Part shown: one piece after another, positions 1-8,872 of the stretch
How positions within the stretch are numbered: the stretch's first letter is position 1
How the letters are laid out: each line of letters starts with the position of its first letter
NCBI GenBank assembly: GCA_016794925.1
Contig: JAEUIW010000004.1
Location: 62,001 to 126,000 of the forward strand
Length of the DNA: 64,000 bases
Origin: Phycisphaerae bacterium
Lineage (GTDB): Bacteria; Planctomycetota; Phycisphaerae; Phycisphaerales; UBA1924
Direction of reading: 5' to 3'
Position numbers and translations under genes: made by a program
Notes under the pieces: generated by a model
What the model saw: only the letters and a program-made list of their open reading frames with translations
What the model was told of the DNA's origin: nothing
Databases searched by the model: none

Positions 1-1
1 C

Positions 2-1342
2 CTCGTCGTCTACCTGGCCTTGCCCTCGTGGGACGTGCTGGGCTGGAAGCAGCAGGCCCAGGCCAGGGTCGAGCAGGCCCAGCAGGTCGAGCTCGCGCGA
101 CAGCAGGCGGACGAGGCCACCCGGACCATCGAGGAGGCCGCGGCGAAGTTCGACCCCGGTCGCGAGAACCCGGACGCCGCGCCGTCCGAGCCCGCCGCGC
201 CGCTCAAGACTCCCGAGGAGATCAAGCTCGCGGCGGTGAAGAAACTCACCGACCTCACCGAGCGTCTCGAGCAGGTCCGCACGGGCGAGCAGGGTCGGGC
301 GCTCGACGAACTCAAGGACATGCTGCGGCAACTCAAGCCCTCCGGCCCGGGCCCGCTCTCGGAGGTCAACCAGAGCCTCGCCAAGGGCGACTTCAGGAAG
401 GCGTCGGAGGACCTGCAGCAGCTCGCGACCAAGCTCGCCGCGCAAGAGCTCTCGCCCAAGCAGCAGGAGCAGCTCGCCGAGCAGATGAAGAAACTCGCCG
501 CGCAGCTCGACAAGCTGGCCGAGAACCAGCAGGAGATGGAGCGGAAGCTGGCGGAGTCGGGCCTGGACAAGAAACTGGCCGCGGACCCGGACGCGTTGCG
601 GAAGGCGCTCGAATCGGCGACCCAGATGAGCCCGGAGCAGAAGCAGCAGCTGATGCAGGCCGCCAAGGCGATGAAGAGCGCCTCGTCCGCCAGCAAGAGC
701 ATGTCGCAGTGCATGAACGCGATGGCCTCCGGCATGCGCGCGCAGGGCCTCAGCCAGGAGGGCATGGACGGGCTCCAGGGGATGATGGCGCAGCTCAGCA
801 AGGGCGAGATGATGGCCAGCGACATGGCGTCGCTCGAGGCCACGCTCAACGAGGCCAAGCTCTCCATGGGCAGGCTCACGCAGGGCATGCCCTGCAACTC
901 CACCGGGCTGGGTCAGTGCGAAGGGGGCCTGGTCGCGAACACCAAGCCCTGGCAGGCGGGGCAGCCCAAGGGCGGCGGCGCGGGGCAGGGCGGGCCCGGC
1001 ACCTCGCGCGGCGGCGGGAACACCGGCACCGCGGAGGACGTGGAGAACTGGGAGAAACGCAAGTTCCACACGCCCACGACGCAGGGCCCCATCATCGGCA
1101 CCATGCTCATCGAGGGGGGAGAGCAGATCAAGGGTGAATCGCAGGCCGCGTTCGCGCAGGCCGTCGCGGCGGCCAGCCAGGCCTCGTCGGACGCCATCGA
1201 GACCAATGTCATCCCGCGTGAGTATCAGGACGCGGTGAAGCACTATTTCGGACGCCTGCAGGCCAAGGCCGGCGCCGGCGCCAAGCCCTCGGGCAAGCCG
1301 CCCGCCGAAAAACCAGCCGCCCCGGCCCCCGCGCCCAAGTGA
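2..1342 (+). CDS. Membrane-anchored coiled-coil protein, 5' truncated
   Basis: The frame is open from the first bases, so the gene starts upstream; about 446 residues are visible. They begin with the end of a hydrophobic stretch (LVVYLALPSW), which suggests a membrane anchor just before the visible part. Some 250 residues rich in Gln, Lys, Glu, Ala and Leu follow and look like a long coiled coil, then a Met/Ser/Gly-rich segment, a Gly-rich linker, a short conserved-looking block (IPREYQDAVKHYFGRL) and a Pro/Ala tail. No enzymatic motif is visible. The TGA overlaps the GTG of the next gene (GTGA), so the two are probably translationally coupled. Function is not recognised; a structural or envelope role is only a guess. 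Confidence 0.75.
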   Translation, partial: LVVYLALPSWDVLGWKQQAQARVEQAQQVELARQQADEATRTIEEAAAKFDPGRENPDAAPSEPAAPLKTPEEIKLAAVKKLTDLTERLEQVRTGEQGRALDELKDMLRQLKPSGPGPLSEVNQSLAKGDFRKASEDLQQLATKLAAQELSPKQQEQLAEQMKKLAAQLDKLAENQQEMERKLAESGLDKKLAADPDALRKALESATQMSPEQKQQLMQAAKAMKSASSASKSMSQCMNAMASGMRAQGLSQEGMDGLQGMMAQLSKGEMMASDMASLEATLNEAKLSMGRLTQGMPCNSTGLGQCEGGLVANTKPWQAGQPKGGGAGQGGPGTSRGGGNTGTAEDVENWEKRKFHTPTTQGPIIGTMLIEGGEQIKGESQAAFAQAVAAASQASSDAIETNVIPREYQDAVKHYFGRLQAKAGAGAKPSGKPPAEKPAAPAPAPK

Positions 1343-2445
1343 ACCTCGGCGTGCCCATTGTCACGTCGGGGCTCAGCCGTCGGGAGGCGCTGCGCGTGCT
1401 GGGCGCCGCCGCCGCGTCCGCCGCGCTCCCGGCGTGCGCGCCGAGCGTGTCCCACGCCACGCCGGACGACATCGTTCTGTATTCGTCGGTCGATGGGGAG
1501 ATCATCCGCCCGCTGCTGGACGCGTGGCACGCCCGGCCCGGGAATGGCGAGCGGGTGCGGCTGCTGGGCGACACCGAGGCGACCAAGACCACGGGCCTCA
1601 TGCGCCGCGTGCTGGACGAGCGCCCCGCGCCCCGGGCGGACGTGTGGTGGTCCAACGAGTTGCTCGCGACGGTGCGGCTGGCGCGCGAGGGCGCGCTCCA
1701 GTCCTTCACATGCGCCGGGGCGGAGCGGGACGCCGAGTGGGCGGGGGGCGGGTGGCCGGGCGCGTTCCGTGCCCGCGACGCGACCTGGTACGCCTTCGCG
1801 TGCCGGGCGCGGGCGATCGTGTCCAGTTCCTCACGCCTGCGCGAGACGGAGCGGCCGCGCGTGCTGGGCGACCTCGCCGCGCCGCGCCTGCGGGGCCGGG
1901 TCGGGCTGGCCCGGCCGGCGTTCGGCACCACCCGGGCCCAGATGGCCCTGCTGCTGAGCGTGCACGGCGAGGGCCCGTTCACGCGCTGGCTCGAATCGCT
2001 GGCCCGCAACGGGACGCGTCTGTACGACGGCAACTCCGCCGTGGTGCGCGCCGTGTCGCGGGGCGAGCTCGACGCGGCCCTGACCGATACCGACGACGCG
2101 CTCGCGGGCATCCGCAACGGATGGAAAGTCGCGCTGGGCGTGCCGCGGCACGAGCTGCCCGGGAGCCCGGCGCGCGCGGGCGAGCTGCTCATCCCCAACT
2201 CGGTCGGGCTGGTTCGGGGCGGCCCGAACCCGGCGGGCGGGCGGGCGTTCCTCGCGTTCGTGCTCTCGGGCGAGGTGGAGCGGCGCCTGGCCGCCGACGC
2301 CTCCGCGCACCGGCCGATCCGGCCTTCGCTGGCGGGGTCGTTCGCCGGCTTCGCGGCGCCGGACCCCGTCGCGGTGGACCCGTCCGCGCTCGCGGACGCG
2401 GCCGATCGCGCGGTGCGCCTATGCGAGCGGGTGCTGGGCGGCTGA
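1339..2445 (+). CDS. Tat-exported extracellular solute-binding protein (iron-type ABC substrate-binding)
   Basis: A 368-residue periplasmic binding protein. Residues 13-40 form a twin-arginine signal (SRREALRVLG, then an Ala-rich hydrophobic core and PACAPS), so it is probably exported folded. The mature part starts with a typical family 1 binding-protein strand (DDIVLYSSVDGEIIRPLLDAW). It also contains the ADVWWSNELLATVRLAREG block seen in Fbp-type ferric and related binding proteins. No ATPase or permease gene is adjacent, so the ligand is not fixed by context; iron or an organic anion are both possible. The GTG start overlaps the upstream stop by four bases, which decides the start. Confidence 0.8.
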   Translation: MNLGVPIVTSGLSRREALRVLGAAAASAALPACAPSVSHATPDDIVLYSSVDGEIIRPLLDAWHARPGNGERVRLLGDTEATKTTGLMRRVLDERPAPRADVWWSNELLATVRLAREGALQSFTCAGAERDAEWAGGGWPGAFRARDATWYAFACRARAIVSSSSRLRETERPRVLGDLAAPRLRGRVGLARPAFGTTRAQMALLLSVHGEGPFTRWLESLARNGTRLYDGNSAVVRAVSRGELDAALTDTDDALAGIRNGWKVALGVPRHELPGSPARAGELLIPNSVGLVRGGPNPAGGRAFLAFVLSGEVERRLAADASAHRPIRPSLAGSFAGFAAPDPVAVDPSALADAADRAVRLCERVLGG

Positions 2446-2497
2446 GGCCCGCCGCGCGGGCCGGGTGGGGCGCGTCCGGCCGCGCCTAGAACTGTGC

Positions 2498-3691
2498 ATG
2501 GACAGGGAGCGCCTGCGTCAGGTCATCGCCCAGGAACTCCCGCGGCTGCGCGCGATCCGGCACGACCTGCACCGTCACCCAGAGCTGGGTTACCAGGAAC
2601 GCCGCACCGCCGGGGTGGTGGCGCGGGAGCTGGCCGCGCTGGGCATCGAGCACGTGACGGGCCTGGCGGGGGGGACGGGCGTGGTCGGGTTCATCCCGGG
2701 CACGGGCGAGGCGGGATCGCCGTGCGTGGCGCTCCGCGCGGACATGGACGCCCTCGCGATCGAGGAGCGCACCGGCAAGCCGTACGCGTCCGTCGTCCCG
2801 GGCACGATGCACGCCTGCGGGCACGACGGCCACACGACCATCCTGCTCGGGGCCGCCGCGGCGATCGCCAAAATGCCTCACCGTCCGAACGCGGTGCTGC
2901 TGGTCTTCCAGCCGGCGGAGGAGGGCGGCGCGGGGGCCGATCGCCTGTGCCGGGAGGGTGTGCTGGACGGGCGGGTGATCGGGACGCGGGCGCGGATCAT
3001 CTTCGGCCTGCACGGCTGGCCTATGCAGCCGCTGGGGACGGTCGCGAGCAAGCCCGGTCCGTTGCTGGCGAGCACGGACGAGTTCGAGGCGGAGGTGCGG
3101 GGGACGGGCGCGCACGCGGCGTACCCGCACCTGTCGCGGGACCCGGTGCTGGCGATGGCCCGGTGCATCGAGGGCGTGCAGATGATCGTCTCGCGGAACG
3201 TGTCGCCGATCGACTCCGTGGTGGTGACGGTGGCGACGGCGCGCGCGGGCACGGCGCAGAACGTGATCCCGGAGCACGCCCGCTTCGGCGGCACGGTGCG
3301 GGCGTTGCGGTCGGAAACACGGTCGCTGGCGCGCGAGCGGCTGGAGCAGATCGTGACGCTCACGGCGCGGGCGCACGGGTGCGAGGCCGCGGTGGAGTGG
3401 CGCGAGGGCTACCCGGTCACGAGCAACGACGCCGCGGCGACCGAGGTGTTCTTCCGGGTGGCGCGGGGAGCGTTGGGGGAGCCGAACGTGTCGCTGATCG
3501 AACACCCCACGATGGGGGGTGAGGATTTTTCGTACTACGGGCAGCGGGTTCCGGCCTGCTTTTTCACGCTGGGGCTGTGCCCGGCGGGCCGCACGGGGTA
3601 TCCGACGCTGCACCAGCCGGACTTTGATTTCAATGACGACGCGCTGGGAGTGGGCATCGAGACGATGTGCGCGCTGGCGCTCGACCATTGA
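2498..3691 (+). CDS. M20D family amidohydrolase (N-acyl amino acid / hippurate type)
   Basis: A 397-residue metallo-amidohydrolase, normal length for the family, that would cleave an N-acyl group from an amino acid or related amide. Visible motifs are RHDLHRHPELGYQE near the N-terminus, ALRADMDALAIEE (79-90), the metal site HACGHDGH (105-112, with Cys107 and His109), the catalytic and metal glutamates in FQPAEEGGAG (138-146) and the C-terminal HPTMGGEDFSYY. The Cys in the first metal motif is characteristic of the M20D group. The ATG at 2498 is preferred over an in-frame codon at 2465 because homology starts just after it. No Shine-Dalgarno sequence is visible. No signal peptide, so it should be cytoplasmic. 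The exact substrate is not known. Confidence 0.88.
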   Translation: MDRERLRQVIAQELPRLRAIRHDLHRHPELGYQERRTAGVVARELAALGIEHVTGLAGGTGVVGFIPGTGEAGSPCVALRADMDALAIEERTGKPYASVVPGTMHACGHDGHTTILLGAAAAIAKMPHRPNAVLLVFQPAEEGGAGADRLCREGVLDGRVIGTRARIIFGLHGWPMQPLGTVASKPGPLLASTDEFEAEVRGTGAHAAYPHLSRDPVLAMARCIEGVQMIVSRNVSPIDSVVVTVATARAGTAQNVIPEHARFGGTVRALRSETRSLARERLEQIVTLTARAHGCEAAVEWREGYPVTSNDAAATEVFFRVARGALGEPNVSLIEHPTMGGEDFSYYGQRVPACFFTLGLCPAGRTGYPTLHQPDFDFNDDALGVGIETMCALALDH

Positions 3692-3712
3692 AGCGGAAAA
3701 CGAGGCGGATGA

Positions 3713-3741
3713 TTGACGGTGACGCGGGGATCTGATAGACC
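3713..3741 (+). promoter_or_regulatory. Candidate sigma70-type promoter for the lysyl oxidase-like gene
   Basis: TTGACG at 3713-3718 is followed after exactly 17 bases by TAGACC at 3736-3741. The -35 matches five of six consensus bases; the -10 matches only three. It would start transcription near 3748 and give a leader of about 75 bases before the ATG at 3825. It lies in the only non-coding gap upstream of this gene. Confidence 0.4.
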
Positions 3742-3824
3742 GCACAGGTTCGGCCCGGCGTGCGAGCGTGGATGGCGGTTGTCATCCGCGGGGTCTCGTC
3801 CGAGAACCTGATCGGAGCAAGGCG

Positions 3825-5432
3825 ATGCGGATCAACAAGGCGATGTTCGTGACGATGGCGGCGGGCGTCTGCGTGGGGTCGGGCGTGGCGTCGGTCGCGC
3901 GGGCCCAGACGGAGGCGGTGGACTGGCTGCCGGACGTGATTATCCGCGAGCAGACGCTGTACCAGAACCGGATCTTGATCCAGAACGGTCGGCTGATGCT
4001 GCGGCTGTCGAACGCGACGCCGAACATCGGCATGGGCAAGCTGCAGTTGTACGGTTCGACGGTGAACGGCGACGGGACGCAGGACGTGAACCAGCGGATC
4101 TTCAGGAGCGACGGGACGTACTGGGACCGGCTGGCGGGCAAGTTCGTGTTCCACCCCGGGCACAACCACATTCACTTCCAGGACTGGTGCGTGTACCGGC
4201 TGCGCGAGGTGCTCCCCGGCGACGGCGTGGGGCCGATCGTGCGGCTGGGCGCGAAGACGAGCTTTTGCCTGCTGGACGTGGCGGTGTACGACGCGACGCT
4301 GCCGAACTTCAACCCGGCGGGCGAGTTTCACTCCTGCGCCACGACCTCGCAGGGACTGAGCGTGGGATGGATGGACATTTACGATCTCGATCTCGACGGT
4401 CAGGAGATCGACATCACGGACGTGCCGTACGGGACGTACTGGCTGGAGTCGGAGGTCGACCCGACGCGGCGCGTGCTGGAGTCGAACCCCGACAACAACG
4501 TGTCGCGGATCAAGGTGAGCATCGGGTACGTCGGGGAGGTCCTGCCCGACGCGTACGAGCCGAACGACTCGATCGCGGCCGTGAACGCGCGCAGCCCGGG
4601 CGAGTTCAACAGCCCGAACCTGGGGCCGTGCAACCCCAAGCGGACGATCACCGGCCTGACGCTGGAGCACGCGGGGGAGGTGGACTATTTCAAGTTCTAC
4701 AACCCCGGCGCGACATTCTTCGGTGACCAGGTGCGCATCAACTTCCAGAATTACGTGGCCGACCTGGACATGTCGCTGCTGGACGCGAACGGGAACCTGG
4801 TCCGGACGTCCTCAGCGGGGGGCGACAGCGAATGGGCGACGATCCCGCCGACCCGGGGCTGGTACTACGTCAAGGTGTGGGCGCGCGACGGTCACGTCTG
4901 CCCGAGCTACACGCTCAGCATCGATCCGGGCAAGTCCACCCCGCCCACGATCACGACGCTCACGCCGCCGGCGGGGAACATCGAACTGATCCACGGCCTG
5001 GACGCGTACGGGGTCGAGTGGGTGTCGTCCGATCCCAACGGCGATCCGGTCTGGGTGACGCTGTTCGCGAACACGCAGCCGTTGCTCGACGGGCACGAGG
5101 TGCTGCTGCCCACGTCGCTGAACACGCCCGGGGGGACGGGGCTGCACGTGCTCAACTCCGCGTACGTCGAGCCGGGCACGTACTACATCTACGCCGCGGC
5201 GACCGACGGCGGGACCACGGTCGGTTCGTGGTCGCCGGGGACGGTGACGTTCATCGAGAACCCGCACTGCCTGGCGGACTTCGACAACGACGGGCACGTG
5301 GACGACGCGGACTTCTTCCAGTTCATGAACGCGTTCAACGGGGGCGATGCCCGGACGGACCTGAACTTCGACGCGTCGATCGACGATTTCGACTTCTTTG
5401 ATTTCATGAACGCGTTCGCGGCGGGTTGCTGA
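3825..5432 (+). CDS. Secreted lysyl oxidase homologue with PPC-like domain and dockerin-like tail
   Basis: A 535-residue secreted protein; signal peptide at 1-27 (cleavage after VARAQ). Residues about 35-235 align well with the catalytic domain of animal lysyl oxidase, a copper amine oxidase that deaminates lysine side chains. The copper motif HNHIH is at 113-117. SFCL is preceded by Lys144, and GWMDIY ends in Tyr186; these match human Lys320 and Tyr355, which form the quinone cofactor. EIDITDVPYGTYWL and LESNPDNN also match. Residues about 243-385 look like a PPC-type beta-sandwich, and about 480-535 are a paired dockerin-like tail ending in GC. The ATG at 3825 is chosen over 3768 because GGAG lies upstream and the signal peptide begins there. 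The substrate is unknown. Confidence 0.85.
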   Translation: MRINKAMFVTMAAGVCVGSGVASVARAQTEAVDWLPDVIIREQTLYQNRILIQNGRLMLRLSNATPNIGMGKLQLYGSTVNGDGTQDVNQRIFRSDGTYWDRLAGKFVFHPGHNHIHFQDWCVYRLREVLPGDGVGPIVRLGAKTSFCLLDVAVYDATLPNFNPAGEFHSCATTSQGLSVGWMDIYDLDLDGQEIDITDVPYGTYWLESEVDPTRRVLESNPDNNVSRIKVSIGYVGEVLPDAYEPNDSIAAVNARSPGEFNSPNLGPCNPKRTITGLTLEHAGEVDYFKFYNPGATFFGDQVRINFQNYVADLDMSLLDANGNLVRTSSAGGDSEWATIPPTRGWYYVKVWARDGHVCPSYTLSIDPGKSTPPTITTLTPPAGNIELIHGLDAYGVEWVSSDPNGDPVWVTLFANTQPLLDGHEVLLPTSLNTPGGTGLHVLNSAYVEPGTYYIYAAATDGGTTVGSWSPGTVTFIENPHCLADFDNDGHVDDADFFQFMNAFNGGDARTDLNFDASIDDFDFFDFMNAFAAGC

Positions 5433-5528
5433 GGTTTTTTTCGGACGATCGGGTGCTTTTCTGGCGGTCCGCCCCATCGCGCGGTAGGCTGTTGCGTGCG
5501 TGCGGGGGAGCACCAGCGGAGGATGCGC

Positions 5529-7601
5529 ATGCGGCCGGGCCGGGTCGGGAGCGGGCGTGCGGGGTGGTGGGCCGTCGTCGCCGCGGGCGCGGTGTGCGCG
5601 TCGGTGGACGGGGGGGCGGGGAGCAGGGCCGGCGCGGCGTGGGGGCAGCCCGCCACGGGCGCATCGGCATCGGATGGCACGCGGGACGGGCCGACGCCGC
5701 CCCCCAGCCGTGAAGTTGACTTCGCGCTGGACTCGGGCCTGGTGGCCAATCTGGGGGAGGACGCGGCCGGGGGCGCGGTCGTCTTCTCGGCGGAGGTCCG
5801 GGTGGACGGCGCCGCGTGGCTGCGGCTGGTGTTCCGCGACGTGCTGCTGTCGGGCGACCCGGCGGCCGAGAACGCCTCGTTCCTGCGCATCACGTCGCTG
5901 CGCGACGGGGGCGTGCAGGTGCTCAACGCGGAGCGGATGGAGCAGTGGCGCAACGCCTCGGCGTACTTCAACGGCGACGCGGTGCGGGTCGAGGTCGTCG
6001 CGTTCCCGGGCACGGGCCCGTGCCTGGTCGTGATGGACCGGCTGACGGCGGGTGGCGAGCCGGTCGCCGATCGGTCCATCTGCGGCGCGACGGACGACCG
6101 CGCGCTGCTGAACGACACGCGTTCGGCGCGTCACATGCCCGTGGGCTGCACGGCGTGGCTCTTCAACGATCTGAACACGATGTTCCTCACGGCGGGGCAC
6201 TGCGCTCCCGCGGCGGGCCACACCGTGCAGTTCAACGTGCCGCTGTCCACATCGGGCGGGAGCACCGTGAACCCGCCGCCGGAGGACCAGTACCCGGTGG
6301 ACGGGGTCAGCGCCCAGGCGCTCTCGGGCGGCGTGGGCAACGACTACTCGTATTTCGGGGTCAACGTGAATTCCAACACGGGCCTGACGCCCTACCAGGC
6401 GTACGGCACGCGGCACACGCGCGCGGCGGCGGCGCCGGCGTCGGGCACGCAACCGATCCGCATCACCGGGTACGGCACGGTCTCGTCGCCCGTGAGCCCG
6501 ACCTGGAACCAGGTCGGCAAGACGCACACCGGCCCGTACCGCGGGCTGTCCGGGACCAACGTCCGGTACGAGACCGACACCACGGGCGGCAACTCCGGCT
6601 CGTGCGTGCTCGATGACTCCACGGGGCTGGCGATCGGGATCCACACCCACGCGGGGTGTTCGACCACGCCGGGCTCGTACAACAACGGGACGGCGATCCA
6701 GCTCGCGGGGCTGCAGGCGTTCCTGGCCAACCCGCTGGGCGTGTGCCGCAGCGGGAAGGGCACGCCCGGCGGGACGCTCTTCGTCGCGGGTGACGCGGTG
6801 AACAACGTCGGCACGCTCAGCGTCTCGACGGGGAATTTCGCGAAGGTCACCGAGGTCGGCGCGACCTTGCAGGGGCTGGCGTGGAACTGGAACACGAGCC
6901 GGTTCTTTCTGATCGACTCGCAGCGGCGGCTGTCCACGCTCACGACCTCGGGCGTTCGCACGCTGCTGGGGACGGTCACGGGGACGTCGTCGATCATCAA
7001 CGGCCTGGGCTTCGATCCCCGGGGCGCCGGGAGCCTGTACGGCATCGTCCAGTCCAGCGGCCAGCTCTTGAGAATCAACACGTCGACCCTGGCGGCGACG
7101 GCCATCGGCGCGGCCAGCGGCGGCACCGTGGGGGCGCTCGAGTTCGACACCGACGCGAAGGTGCTCTACGGCATCGACGATACCGGGGGCAGCACGCTGG
7201 TCCGATTCAACACCGCCACCGGCGCCAAGACCGTCGTGGGGGCGCTGGGCGCGGGGATCACCGACTGCAACGGCCTGGCGTACAACGCCGCGGACAAGCG
7301 GCTGTACACCATCAACGCCTCCACCGAGGCGCTGCTGCGGATCGTTCCCTCGACGGGCGCGGCGAGCGTGGCGGGCGGCACCGGCGGGTTCTTCGGGTCG
7401 AGTTACGGCATGGCGTGCGCCAACCCCAAGCCCGCCTGTCCCGGGGACTTCAACGGCGACACGTCGGTGGACGATTTCGACCTGTTCGATTTCCTGAACG
7501 CGTTCAACGCGAATCAGGGAGCGGCTGATTTCAACGGCGACACGTCGGTGGACGATTTCGACCTGTTCGATTTCCTGAACGCGTTCGGCACGCCCTGCTG
7601 A
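5529..7601 (+). CDS. Secreted trypsin-like serine protease with propeller-like region and dockerin-like tail
   Basis: About 690 residues. The N-terminus is a signal peptide (Arg-rich start, then WWAVVAAGAVCASV). The protease part, about 200-400, has the chymotrypsin-fold triad: His224 in TAGHC, a probable Asp272 in NDYSYFGVN and Ser356 in GGNSGS. Residues 410-630 repeat short strands such as GLAWNWNTSRFFLIDS, GLGFDPRGAGSLYGI, ALEFDTDAKVLYGID and GLAYNAADKRLYTI, suggesting a beta-propeller. The C-terminal 55 residues are two dockerin-like repeats; the protein ends in TPC rather than GC. GGAGG lies about five bases before the ATG at 5529, preferred over ATG at 5523. It is one of three consecutive dockerin-tailed genes and probably acts outside the cytoplasm. 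Confidence 0.85.
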   Translation: MRPGRVGSGRAGWWAVVAAGAVCASVDGGAGSRAGAAWGQPATGASASDGTRDGPTPPPSREVDFALDSGLVANLGEDAAGGAVVFSAEVRVDGAAWLRLVFRDVLLSGDPAAENASFLRITSLRDGGVQVLNAERMEQWRNASAYFNGDAVRVEVVAFPGTGPCLVVMDRLTAGGEPVADRSICGATDDRALLNDTRSARHMPVGCTAWLFNDLNTMFLTAGHCAPAAGHTVQFNVPLSTSGGSTVNPPPEDQYPVDGVSAQALSGGVGNDYSYFGVNVNSNTGLTPYQAYGTRHTRAAAAPASGTQPIRITGYGTVSSPVSPTWNQVGKTHTGPYRGLSGTNVRYETDTTGGNSGSCVLDDSTGLAIGIHTHAGCSTTPGSYNNGTAIQLAGLQAFLANPLGVCRSGKGTPGGTLFVAGDAVNNVGTLSVSTGNFAKVTEVGATLQGLAWNWNTSRFFLIDSQRRLSTLTTSGVRTLLGTVTGTSSIINGLGFDPRGAGSLYGIVQSSGQLLRINTSTLAATAIGAASGGTVGALEFDTDAKVLYGIDDTGGSTLVRFNTATGAKTVVGALGAGITDCNGLAYNAADKRLYTINASTEALLRIVPSTGAASVAGGTGGFFGSSYGMACANPKPACPGDFNGDTSVDDFDLFDFLNAFNANQGAADFNGDTSVDDFDLFDFLNAFGTPC
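7449..7586 (+). repeat. Perfect 57-bp direct repeat encoding the dockerin-like motif
   Basis: Bases 7449-7505 and 7530-7586 are identical over 57 positions, an 81-bp period. Each copy encodes FNGDTSVDDFDLFDFLNAF. Identity at every third codon position points to a recent duplication or gene conversion, not just protein-level selection. Confidence 0.92.
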
Positions 7602-7669
7602 ACGCGGGCGCGGCGTGGGTCGGGGTGGACGGGCGCGTCCGGTCCGGGTGATGGCACGGGAGAACGACG

Positions 7670-8839
7670 ATGCGTGGCCGATGGTGGCGGTGTATGGCGG
7701 TGTGGGCGGCGGTCGCGTTGGGCCCGTGCGGCGCGGCGGAGACGCGGGCCCAGCCGATCGCCCGCCTGGGCGCCGTGGGCGACAGCCTGACCGACGAGTA
7801 CGCCGAGGAATCGTACGGCTCGTACGCCAAGAACTGGCCGCGCCTGCTGCTGGACCTGCGCGGCGTGACGATGGGCCCGACCGCGGCGGACGCGGGGCTG
7901 AGCACCTGGGGCGAGCCGCGCCGGAAGTTCTACCAGGACAACTGGGCTCGCTCCGGCGCGACACTGGCCAGCGCGCGAACGCAGGGGCAGCACACCGGGC
8001 TGCGCGGCGGGATCGAGAATCGGGGCGTGTCGCACGCGGTCGTGTTCCTCGGTCACAACGACTACTCGCCCTCGGGCTCGATCTACATCAACGTCTACTT
8101 CGGGTTCTGGAGCCAGGCGCAGATCGACGCGGCGATCGAGGCCCGGGTGACCGACCTCCGGGCCATCCTCGATGAGGTTGCCGGGCGCGGCGCGCACGTG
8201 GTGCTCGTCAGCCCGGTGGACGTGGGCGCCACGCCGGCGGTGGCCGGCGTGTACACCGACCCGGTGCGGCGCGATCGGATGACCGCGGTGTTCCGCAAGA
8301 CCCGCGACCGGTTCCGTCAGCTCGCCGCGGAGTACGGCCTCGTGTTCGCGGACGGGTTCGCGTACGCGCAGGCCGTGCTCGGCCCGAACACCGGCCTGCG
8401 CCCGACGCTGCTGGTGGGCAACCGCGTCATCAACCTGCGGCTGGGCGGGGCGGCGTCGACCAACGGCTTCGTCGGGGACTCGTTCCATCCGCACACCGTG
8501 ATGCAGGGCCTGTTCGCGAGTTTCTTCGCGGCGGCGTTGAGCGTGACGGCCGAGCCGGACGTGGCGCCGTTCTCGGAATCCGAGATCCTGGGCGCGGCGG
8601 GCCTGGCGTACGGCGGCGCCGACACGCTGGCGTCGCAGGTGCCGCCGGCGCGCCAGTTTCTGGTGAACTTCGAGTGCCGCGGCGACTTCAACCTCGACGG
8701 CGTGCTCGACGACTTTGACCTGTTCGATTATCTCAACGCGTTCTTCGGCGGCGACGTCGTCGCGGATTTCGACTTCGACGGGTCGCTGGACGATTTCGAC
8801 CTGTTCGATTTTCTGAACGCGTTCAACGCGGGGTGCTGA
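7670..8839 (+). CDS. Secreted SGNH/GDSL hydrolase with dockerin-like tail
   Basis: A 389-residue secreted esterase or lipase-type hydrolase. Signal peptide about 1-28 (WWRCMAVWAAVALGPCGAAETRAQ). Block I GDSLTDEY carries the nucleophile Ser39, block III GHND has Asn130, and block V DSFHPH gives Asp270 and His273, so the SGNH set is complete. The C-terminal 50 residues are two dockerin-like repeats ending NAGC. The ATG at 7670 is preceded by GGGAG. It follows two other dockerin-tailed secreted genes in the same direction with short gaps, so the three may be co-expressed. The acyl substrate cannot be told from the sequence. Confidence 0.88.
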   Translation: MRGRWWRCMAVWAAVALGPCGAAETRAQPIARLGAVGDSLTDEYAEESYGSYAKNWPRLLLDLRGVTMGPTAADAGLSTWGEPRRKFYQDNWARSGATLASARTQGQHTGLRGGIENRGVSHAVVFLGHNDYSPSGSIYINVYFGFWSQAQIDAAIEARVTDLRAILDEVAGRGAHVVLVSPVDVGATPAVAGVYTDPVRRDRMTAVFRKTRDRFRQLAAEYGLVFADGFAYAQAVLGPNTGLRPTLLVGNRVINLRLGGAASTNGFVGDSFHPHTVMQGLFASFFAAALSVTAEPDVAPFSESEILGAAGLAYGGADTLASQVPPARQFLVNFECRGDFNLDGVLDDFDLFDYLNAFFGGDVVADFDFDGSLDDFDLFDFLNAFNAGC

Positions 8840-8872
8840 GGGTCGCGTCCGACTCGACCCGCCCGGCCGCGC

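Noticed and set aside
5437-5443. Run of seven T after the lysyl oxidase gene as a terminator
   Set aside because: No stable hairpin lies directly before it; the AACGCGTT palindrome upstream is short and coding, and too far from the T run.
4812-7964. 1050-codon minus-strand frame across three plus-strand genes
   Set aside because: It spans gene boundaries of clearly real secreted-protein genes and its translation is Arg/Pro/Ala-rich with no recognisable domain.
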